Source: Persicitalea sp963803495
GTDB lineage: Bacteria > Bacteroidota > Bacteroidia > Cytophagales > Spirosomataceae
Reading direction: 5' to 3'
Length of the DNA stretch: 64,000 bases
Assembly (NCBI GenBank): GCA_963803495.1
Contig: CAWDMP010000002.1
Span: forward strand, 2,108,001 to 2,172,000
Below the pieces are notes generated by a model that was given only the letters and a program-made list of their open reading frames with translations, searched no databases and was not told the origin of the DNA. A program made the position numbers and the translations under genes. This document shows positions 16,106-22,770 of this stretch, piece after piece; within the stretch, counting starts at the first letter, position 1; every line of letters begins with the position of its first letter.

Positions 16106-18004
16106 ATGTTACCAACAGAAGACTCTTTTATAGACAAACTGGATCGGCTGGTCGAGGATAATTTCGACAGCCCTTCTATGTCAATCGAGGAGATTTGCCA
16201 TGCGCTGGGAACCAGTCGGTCGCAGCTCTATCGCTCGGTCAGGGAAGCCACCGGGCGCTCCGTGTCGCTCTACGTTCGGCACCGGCGTATGCTACGGGCC
16301 AAGGAACTGCTTACCGGCACAGAACTACGGATCTCGGAAGTCTGCGACGCCGTAGGAATAAGTAATCCTCAGAATTTCAGTACCTATTTTACCGAAGAAT
16401 TCGGGATGAGCCCCACGCAATTCCGTAAGCAAGCGCCTGAAGCATCCCGCGCGCCCGACCTACCCGCGCCGGATGAGCAGCCCACCTCGTCGCCGGAGAA
16501 TCCGCCCCGACATTCGCCGCCCTGGCTAGGCCGTTTGCCCGGCCGCTCCTGGGTGATTTTCGGCGGTGCTTTCCTGCTGCTGCTATTGGGGACGGGGCTC
16601 TATCGGCAGTACGACCTTCGCTCGGCCACGACGCCCGTCAACTCGCTGGGCGTCAATTCGCTGGCCGTGGTTCCCTTCGTCAATTTGGGAAATAGCGAGA
16701 GCGATTTGGCCTGCGAAAGCATCATGGACGACATCTATACCTCCGTGGCGCTGCTCGGCAACCTGAATGTGATTGCACGCTCGTCGTCGGATCAATACAA
16801 AAATACCCAAAAGGGTACCTTGCAGGTGGCCAAAGAACTTGGCGTGAATCATGTACTGAAGGGCAATTTCCTGAAAACGGGTGACCAGATTCAGATCGAG
16901 ATCGACATTCTCGATACTAAGAATAGCGACAAGACCTGGACGAAGCGCTACAGCGCTGCGTACAAAGATATTTTCCTGCTCACCGATGAGATTGTGGCCG
17001 ACGTAGCCCGACAGTTGGAACTCATCACCAACGCTGCCGGAAGAACGCCAACCCGGACGAAAAGTATCGAAGCTTACAACGCTTTCTTGCAAGGACGACA
17101 GATGCTTAATACGCGCACCAAAGCCGATCTGTTGGCTGGTATCGAGCGTTTCGACCTCGCCATTTCGCTTGATTCGACCTTTGCCGAAGCCCATGCCGCT
17201 AAGGCCGTTGCCACATGCTTGTTGCAGACTTCCGGCCTCGACGAGGCCAGGAAAAATTTTCGCCTGGCCGAGCAGATCGCGCTCGATGCCATCCGCCTCG
17301 AACCGACCAACAGCACGGCTTACGCAGTGCTGGGCGCCATCTACCATGCAACTTACCAGTGGCGGGCCTCCGAGAATGCGTTCAGAATCGCGCTTCAGCA
17401 CAACCCCAACGACGCTCAGGCCAACTACTGGTACAGTCTCATGCTGCGCTCGACGGGGCGGGTGGAGGAGGCCGTGGACTACAGTATCCGGGCCGTAACG
17501 CTCGACCCGCTGTACCCCGTCGTCTTGTCCGGCCACATCCTCAATTGCGTATACGCCAAACGGTTCGAGCTGGCAAGGCAAGGGATTGAAAATGGAGAGG
17601 TTCTTTTCGACGATTCGTTTGCCTACCATTTGGTTAGGGCCTATTACAGTGTGAGCCAAACCGACTACGGGCGGGCTACCGCCGAGTTGAAGCAGGCTAT
17701 GGCCCTGAACCCCGACGACATAGGTATAGTCCCTATGCTTATGTACTGCGAAGCCAAAGCGGGTAACCGCCGGACAGCGGCTGCATTTCTTCGTGGTTTG
17801 AAAGGTACCGACCCCTGGAACGATTATCAGCGTGCAGTGGTGTACGCCGGGCTTAGCCAGGCCGACAGTTCCCTGCACTATCTCAAAAAAGCCGCCGACG
17901 CCGGGTACTATCACCGCGACACCAAGGTGAGTGATATTTTTGAGCCTTACCGTACCAGCCTGATCTTCCGGGCAGTACTACGGCGGTACAACTTGGCCGA
18001 TTGA
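16106..18004 (+). CDS. Membrane-bound AraC-type regulator with TPR sensor part
   Basis: Residues about 8-109 form an AraC-type double helix-turn-helix (SIEEICHALGTSRSQLYRSV and EVCDAVGISNPQNFSTYF, ending in GMSPTQFRK). A Pro-rich linker (110-148) leads to one transmembrane helix at about 149-166 (WVIFGGAFLLLLLGTGLY). The outer part first shows a domain with LAVVPFVNLGNSESDLACES and NVIARSSSDQYKNTQKG, like the segment found in CadC/adenylate-cyclase-linked TPR proteins, then TPR repeats (about 305-620). The layout predicts a one-component membrane regulator with DNA binding inside and sensing in the periplasm. It lies beside the decayed fucose locus and may have controlled it; target and ligand are unknown. 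Confidence 0.85.
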   Translation: MLPTEDSFIDKLDRLVEDNFDSPSMSIEEICHALGTSRSQLYRSVREATGRSVSLYVRHRRMLRAKELLTGTELRISEVCDAVGISNPQNFSTYFTEEFGMSPTQFRKQAPEASRAPDLPAPDEQPTSSPENPPRHSPPWLGRLPGRSWVIFGGAFLLLLLGTGLYRQYDLRSATTPVNSLGVNSLAVVPFVNLGNSESDLACESIMDDIYTSVALLGNLNVIARSSSDQYKNTQKGTLQVAKELGVNHVLKGNFLKTGDQIQIEIDILDTKNSDKTWTKRYSAAYKDIFLLTDEIVADVARQLELITNAAGRTPTRTKSIEAYNAFLQGRQMLNTRTKADLLAGIERFDLAISLDSTFAEAHAAKAVATCLLQTSGLDEARKNFRLAEQIALDAIRLEPTNSTAYAVLGAIYHATYQWRASENAFRIALQHNPNDAQANYWYSLMLRSTGRVEEAVDYSIRAVTLDPLYPVVLSGHILNCVYAKRFELARQGIENGEVLFDDSFAYHLVRAYYSVSQTDYGRATAELKQAMALNPDDIGIVPMLMYCEAKAGNRRTAAAFLRGLKGTDPWNDYQRAVVYAGLSQADSSLHYLKKAADAGYYHRDTKVSDIFEPYRTSLIFRAVLRRYNLAD

Positions 18005-18153
18005 TCTTGTCGGCGTAGCCAAAACTCTCCGTCTCGGTACAATACGATAACAATTAGCACGATACACGAAGGTTCTGGGACGATAGCAGATGCCTTTCCT
18101 TTCCCTTTCCCGGTACTTTGCAACAGTCCATTAAAAGACTGAACAGCAACGTT

Positions 18154-18651
18154 ATGAAAAATTTTCTTCGCTTATGCGCAGTACTTGCGGGCGTCTTCCT
18201 GTTGGGATCAGGAGGCTGTGAATCGCCCCTCCGAGAATCCCCGTCCGTTGCCGAAAGCATCGGTACAGCCGAGTTGGTGAAAATCCGCCAGGAGATTCAG
18301 GCGCTGGAAACCGACTTGGGTAAGGCCACCACCAACGGCGACCTCGACGCATTGCTGGAGTACTACGCCAACGACGCGGTCTCACTGCCCGCCGATGCAC
18401 CCATGCTGGTAGGCAAAACGGCCATTGGCGCTCACTACAAAAAGCACGTAATAGGCAACCGGAATACCCACGCCTACCGGACCATCGATGTGTTCGCGGC
18501 GGGGAATCTGGTCGTGGAAACCGGAGAATCGACCGTGACCGACACCAGCGGCAAGGCCAGCACGGGCAAGTACATGGCCCTCTACGAAAAGCGCAACGGA
18601 CAGTACGTCTGCCTGCGCGAATCGTACAACAACGATGCGCCGACGCGGTGA
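18154..18651 (+). CDS. NTF2-like (DUF4440/SnoaL-type) lipoprotein
   Basis: The start at ATG 18154 (MKNFLRLCAVLAGVFLLGSG) gives a lipoprotein signal with Cys at GSGGC; the frame is open 12 codons further upstream but without a better leader. The mature 165-residue protein is mostly one NTF2-fold domain: ETDLGKATTNGDLDALLEYY, ANDAVSLPADAPMLVGKTAI and a strand-rich second half ending in YMALYEKRNGQYVCLRE. Such domains serve as small ligand-binding or ketosteroid-isomerase-like enzymes; no specific activity can be inferred. A related but broken gene lies at 20415. The 171-bp spacer after it ends in an orphan gene start at 18789 that runs into the broken PIN gene. Confidence 0.75.
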   Translation: MKNFLRLCAVLAGVFLLGSGGCESPLRESPSVAESIGTAELVKIRQEIQALETDLGKATTNGDLDALLEYYANDAVSLPADAPMLVGKTAIGAHYKKHVIGNRNTHAYRTIDVFAAGNLVVETGESTVTDTSGKASTGKYMALYEKRNGQYVCLRESYNNDAPTR

Positions 18652-18822
18652 AAAATGCTCTATTTCAGGCGGATGCAACAATGGACAAAGTCCGTGAGAC
18701 GATGAGCCACGCTTTTGATATGTTCGCGGACTTAAAATCAATACTTTACCCTCCATTTTAATTAATCACTTCACAAGAACACACAATTATGAAAATGCTC
18801 AAAACGCTTACACGGGAGAGTA

Positions 18823-19191
18823 CTAGTTCAGCGTCATCAGAACCAAGTCGAGATCATGAAATACGGCAAAACCTTTATCGGCAGTGAGCAACGGGAGACC
18901 TGAATGATAGGCAGTCGCTGCCACCAAAGCGTCGGGCAATTTAAGCGTGTGGCTTTGTTTGAGAGCAATGGCTTTGGCCTTGATGGCTGGCTGGAGGTCG
19001 ATGATAAAGCAGGCATTCAGCAGGTTTTGAATGATTTGTTTTTCCAACTCGGTAATACCTTTTCTGCCCAGCATCTCGATTTCTGTAACGAACGAAATAG
19101 CAAATTAAAAGTCAGCAAACAATTCAGTTTCGGGACGGCCTTCGAGAAGATAGATCAAAAAATTGGTATCGGCCAGAAAGTCAACTTTCAT
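18823..19191 (-). pseudogene. vapC: PIN-domain toxin VapC with in-frame stop
   Basis: The gene opens at ATG 19191 with MKVDFLADTNFLIYLLEG, the usual start of a PIN ribonuclease with its first acidic residue. Codon 29 is TAA (minus strand 19107-19105); beyond it the same frame continues without shift: FAISFVTEIEMLGRKGITEL, then LKLPDALVAATAYHSGLPLL with the Asp of the active site, and TADKGF. Total length would be 122 residues, normal for VapC. The stop should remove activity unless it is read through or translation restarts at the Met in IEMLG, which would leave an 83-residue fragment lacking the first catalytic Asp. Its start overlaps the antitoxin gene by 11 bp. Confidence 0.85.
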
Positions 19192-19336
19192 TTCGAGCGT
19201 CATTTTGATACTCGAGACCATCCAATCCGCGCTTGAGTTTGCCCACAAACTGACGGAGACTGGGCTTATGAGGGATTTTTTTTAGCACCGCTTTTAGCGT
19301 CTCGGGCTTCGTGTCTTTGCTGATTTCGATAATCAT
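19181..19336 (-). CDS. Small antitoxin of a VapBC-type pair
   Basis: A 51-residue protein starting at ATG 19336 (MIIEISKDTKPETLKAVLKK) that overlaps the start of the PIN toxin by 11 bp, the classic toxin-antitoxin arrangement with the antitoxin first. The second half is basic (LRQFVGKLKRGLDGLEYQND) and may wrap around the toxin. No clear ribbon-helix-helix or AbrB motif can be named, so the call rests on position and size. Transcription probably starts at the -7 element at 19361-19354, only about 18 bp upstream. With the toxin interrupted, the antitoxin may be under no selection. Confidence 0.65.
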   Translation of the reverse strand: MIIEISKDTKPETLKAVLKKIPHKPSLRQFVGKLKRGLDGLEYQNDARNES

Positions 19337-19353
19337 ATTCCTAATTTTTAAAC

Positions 19354-19361
19354 CAAATATA
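19354..19361 (-). promoter_or_regulatory. -7 element TATATTTG of the toxin-antitoxin pair
   Basis: The minus strand reads TATATTTG, an exact TAnnTTTG match, in the 34-bp gap between the divergent antitoxin and epimerase genes. No -33 TTG at proper spacing is visible. Confidence 0.45.
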
Positions 19362-19370
19362 CCCAAAGTC

Positions 19371-20396
19371 ATGAAAAAAACAGGCATCATCGGCGGCGCG
19401 GGCTTCATTGGCAGCTACGTCACCAAAAAATTTCTTGCCGCAGGCCACGACGTCCGGGTTTCGGTCCGGGACTTGGCGAAGAAAGAAAACTACGCCCACC
19501 TCGACGACTTGGAAAATGCGGCGCAGCATCTGGAAATCGTCCAGATGGACGTGCAGGACGAAGCCGCCCTTCGCGCGTTTTTGCAGGATTGCGACATCGT
19601 CGTCCACAGCGGTACGCCCTTCCAACTCGACGTGGAGGACGCCCAGCGCGACCTGCTCGACCCGACAATCAAGGGAACCGAGAACTTCCTGAAAGTGGCG
19701 AGTGAAATCGCTTCGCTCAAAAAAGTGGTTTTTGTGGGTTCGGTCGCTTCGCTCAATACGTCCTACCCGCTGCCCGTCCCCAGTCGCTCGACCGATGGCG
19801 TGTACGCCAACGACGTATATACCGAAGCGGACGAACCGCACCACGACGCCAACGACCATCCCTACGCCCAGTCCAAGTACTTCGCCGATCAGGTGGTGCG
19901 GAAGTACGTAAAATCGCATCCCGACATGGGTTTCGAGGTGATGAGCGTGTATCCCACCTTCGTGGCGCGGCAGTCGCTGTCGGGCCGGGACGATTCCGTC
20001 TCGATGGGGATACAGTATTTGTTCAAAAACAAGATTGCCCCCAATCCATTCGTGGAGATGATGTTTGCGAAAAACGTCGAGTTTGCCGTCGTGTCGGTTG
20101 CCGATGTGGCCGAGGGGATTTTCCGGGCCGCGACTACCGGCGGACTGCACGGCAAGAACTATCTGCTTACCGGCGGGAGCTTCAAACTATCGGACATCAC
20201 GCTGATGCTCAACGGGCAGGAGCCCGTGGACGCGGCCCGTACCGTGTACAGCGGCGCGGCGGCGACGAAGGATTTGGGGTTGCAGTTTCAGCCCGCCCAC
20301 GTACCGTTTAGACGAGTGGGTGCAAGCCAACGCTTAGCAGATTTGACAACTTTTAAAAAGTTGTCAAATCTAAATGCCATACATCCAACAACTTAA
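19371..20396 (+). CDS. NAD-dependent epimerase/dehydratase family protein, frameshifted end
   Basis: Extended short-chain dehydrogenase with the nucleotide-binding GIIGGAGFIGSYVTKKFL at the N terminus, SVASLNTSYPLPV, and the YAQSK catalytic Tyr-xxx-Lys pair. It looks closest to dihydroflavonol-reductase-like NAD(P)-dependent oxidoreductases. The start is ATG 19371. The C terminus is abnormal: at 20306-20309 an extra T turns what should read PLDEWVQANA and stop at 20335-20337 into a different frame that runs 20 codons further, through a perfect hairpin. The altered tail (FRRVGASQRLADLT) is therefore probably not native. The lost residues are peripheral, so the enzyme may still work. Confidence 0.8.
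   Translation: MKKTGIIGGAGFIGSYVTKKFLAAGHDVRVSVRDLAKKENYAHLDDLENAAQHLEIVQMDVQDEAALRAFLQDCDIVVHSGTPFQLDVEDAQRDLLDPTIKGTENFLKVASEIASLKKVVFVGSVASLNTSYPLPVPSRSTDGVYANDVYTEADEPHHDANDHPYAQSKYFADQVVRKYVKSHPDMGFEVMSVYPTFVARQSLSGRDDSVSMGIQYLFKNKIAPNPFVEMMFAKNVEFAVVSVADVAEGIFRAATTGGLHGKNYLLTGGSFKLSDITLMLNGQEPVDAARTVYSGAAATKDLGLQFQPAHVPFRRVGASQRLADLTTFKKLSNLNAIHPTT
20339..20371. terminator. Perfect 33-nt hairpin after the epimerase gene
   Basis: AGATTTGACAACTTTT at 20339-20354 is followed by one base and its exact complement to 20371, a 16-bp stem. It begins directly after the original epimerase stop codon (20335-20337). There is no clear T run, so it may equally be a dispersed palindrome used as a transcript end. 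Confidence 0.65.
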
Positions 20397-20414
20397 AACC
20401 CAAAAACCAATCCA

Positions 20415-21254
20415 ATGAAAAACTCTATCAAGTACCTCCCCCTGCTGGTCGTGTTGTTCGCGGTCACCGCTCAGGCTCAGAGCCTCAATAAAGACGTCGT
20501 GGCCTTCGTCAAAACCTATTAGGACGCCTACAACCAAGGCGACCGCGCCGCGCTGATGACGATGTACAGCGACAGCGTCGGCCGGGTCAACCGCCGCGAT
20601 GGCAGTATCAAAAATTACCCGAAATCTGATTGGGACGACGATTACGTCCGCGACTTCGGCGAAACGGTGGGTACCCATCAGGACTTCACCGTGAACAGTA
20701 CCAAGGCAATGCCCGACGGAAAAATGGGTGTCACCACGACCTTTACCGGCTACAATTTCGACCGTAAAACCAACGCCAAAGTAGATCCTGCTTCGGGCTC
20801 GCTGGACTTGATTATCGGGGAAGAAGGGGGCCAATGGAAAATCGGTCAGGTCAAGTGGGTGCAGGGCATTTCGATTCTCGGGGATGAAATGCGCGACATG
20901 GTCAAGAAATTCCAGGATGCCAGTAACCGGGAAGACCTCGCCACGCTCAAGACGACGATGGCTAACAATATCGTGCGGATAGAGCCCGATGGAACCACCC
21001 AAAAAGGCATCGCTCAGGTCTCTGGACTGTTTGCCAAAGGGTTTGCCGGTTCGAATATGAACATCCTGATTACTATGGCCAACCTGGTCCCGCAATTCGA
21101 CGGCAGCGCCATCATCACGGGAGCTTATCACCAGAATGGTCGCATGACCTCCGGCGGGCGTATCGATTACGACGGAGCCTACACTAACAAGATGGTGAAG
21201 GAGAACGGGTTTTTCAACTCACCTACAACCTCCCGTTTGGAAGCCGAAAATTGA
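20415..21254 (+). pseudogene. Exported NTF2-like protein with in-frame amber codon
   Basis: ATG 20415 starts a normal signal peptide (MKNSIKYLPLLVVLFAVTAQ) and a mature part SLNKDVVAFVKTY. Codon 36 is TAG (20520-20522), after which the same frame continues without shift: DAYNQGDRAALMTMYSDSVG and on to 21254. The two halves fit together as a protein of about 278 residues with two NTF2-like domains (first about 25-150, second from EMRDMVKKFQDASNREDLAT). A single C-to-T change from CAG would explain the stop. Unless the amber codon is suppressed, the signal peptide is separated from the rest. Confidence 0.75.
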
Positions 21255-21402
21255 AGCAAAAGCGAAGCCGGGCCACTGGCTCCAAGGAAGAGCGGGATCG
21301 AATGTGAGTATGCCGTAACGGTGGTTTGTACGCCAATTCAGACCACGGATTAGCTATGTATGACTGAATTATAATTTCACAACCTCCTCTAAATTTTTGA
21401 AA

Positions 21403-22470
21403 ATGAAAAGATTCCTTACGCTTCCGTTCATGTACCTCTTGCTGACAACGGTCAGCTTTGCCCAGCCGGGCAGCGCCCTTGTCGAGTCGGCCAACCGATT
21501 TCTTGCGACGCTCGATGCCAATGAATTGGCCAAAACGCAGTATGCCTTTACCGATTCGCTGCGGTTCAAGTGGACCAACCTGCCCGTCGGGATGGTGCCC
21601 CGGCCCGGTATTGCCTACGGGTCGTTGTCCGACCAGAGTCGGCTGGCGTTTCATCGGGTATTGTCAGCGATGCTCAGTTCACAGGGATACCTGAAAACGA
21701 CCAGCATCATGCAGTTGGACGATATTCTGAATACGCTCTACCAACAGGCATTCGATGACGGAAAAATCGACCAGAAAATGCTCACCAGGATGCAGGATCT
21801 GAAATGGGCGCACGGCAACTATTTTATTTCGGTCTGGGGAAAACCGGAAGCGAACCAGCCCTGGGGCCTGAACTTCGGTGGGCATCACCTGGCTCTGAGT
21901 CTGACTACCGACGGGAAAAACGTGTCGATGTCGCCGTATTTTGTGGGTACCGACCCGGCGGAGGTGAAGTCGGGTAAGTACGCAGGGCTACGGGTGCTGA
22001 GCAAAGAAGAAGATTTTGGATTTTTGCTCATCAATGCCCTCACCGACAGTCAGAAATCCGTCGCGATACTGAAACAGGACGTCCCCAAAGACATCATCAC
22101 CTCACCGCAGGCGCAGCAGCGTATCACGAGCTACTACGGCATTTCGGCCAAGCAGTTCACCGCTGACCAGAAGGACATCCTGAAAATATTGATTCAGGAA
22201 TACACCCACAATTTGGAGTATGAAAAAGCGCACCGACTCTTCGACAAAATCACAAAGTCGGGTATCGACAAGGTTTACTTTGCCTGGGTAGGTAGTCTGG
22301 AAAATGACAAGCCGCACTACTATATCATCAATGGGCCGGATTTTCTGATTGAGTACGATAACGTTGGTTTTCAGAACGATGGCAACCACATTCACGCTAT
22401 TTTTCGGGAGAAAGGCCAGGATTTCGGCGATGATATGCTGAAACGGCACTACCTCGAAGCGAAGCATTAA
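21403..22470 (+). CDS. DUF3500 family exported protein
   Basis: The start at ATG 21403 gives MKRFLTLPFMYLLLTTVSFA, a Sec signal peptide. The remaining 336 residues match the DUF3500 pattern: FKWTNLPVGMVPRPGIAYGS, LSDQSRLAFHRVLSAMLSSQ, WGLNFGGHHLALSLT and the C-terminal HYYIINGPDFLIEYDNVG. Proteins of this family are exported and uncharacterised; the conserved His pair in FGGHHL may bind a metal or substrate, which is inference. It is a single gene, closed by the terminator at 22511. The upstream spacer is 148 bp with no clear promoter. Confidence 0.8.
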   Translation: MKRFLTLPFMYLLLTTVSFAQPGSALVESANRFLATLDANELAKTQYAFTDSLRFKWTNLPVGMVPRPGIAYGSLSDQSRLAFHRVLSAMLSSQGYLKTTSIMQLDDILNTLYQQAFDDGKIDQKMLTRMQDLKWAHGNYFISVWGKPEANQPWGLNFGGHHLALSLTTDGKNVSMSPYFVGTDPAEVKSGKYAGLRVLSKEEDFGFLLINALTDSQKSVAILKQDVPKDIITSPQAQQRITSYYGISAKQFTADQKDILKILIQEYTHNLEYEKAHRLFDKITKSGIDKVYFAWVGSLENDKPHYYIINGPDFLIEYDNVGFQNDGNHIHAIFREKGQDFGDDMLKRHYLEAKH

Positions 22471-22510
22471 GGGCTGGCTTTGTGCATACTCCTAGTTTAT
22501 ACCTCTATAT

Positions 22511-22544
22511 ATCTCCTGCCTCACTGGGGCGGGAGATTTTTTTT
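22511..22544 (+). terminator. Rho-independent terminator after the DUF3500 gene
   Basis: ATCTCCTGCCT and GGGCGGGAGAT form a stem with two G-T pairs and a five-base loop, followed by eight T. It lies 40 bp after the stop codon. Confidence 0.85.
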
Positions 22545-22608
22545 GCAAAGCGCAGTAGGAATCAGTTCAAAAGTGCTGAAAACAGCCGCTGCAACAATAC
22601 ACCAGATC

Positions 22609-22640
22609 ATTGAGACAATAGACCTTGCCATTGAGACAAT
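22609..22640. promoter_or_regulatory. Direct pair ATTGAGACAAT, candidate operator
   Basis: Identical 11-mers ATTGAGACAAT occur at 22609-22619 and 22630-22640, 21 bp apart (two helical turns); each is ATTG-AGA-CAAT, itself an inverted repeat. A TAATTTTG element (22670-22677) follows 30 bp later, and the barrel protein starts at 22771. The rest of this 300-bp spacer shows only the terminator at 22511. Confidence 0.5.
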
Positions 22641-22770
22641 GGGCTAACTCAGGAGAGTTTTCGACCTCCTAATTTTGACCCATCGGTTTCATTCGCAAGT
22701 CGTCCTAATAGTAGGATGTAGTTTGATAACCGGATTTCTCTATTCACAAATCTTTTAAACAACTACGAAT

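Noticed and set aside
16583..17914. 443-codon open frame antisense to the AraC/TPR gene
   Set aside because: Composition of an antisense shadow; the plus strand has convincing domains throughout.
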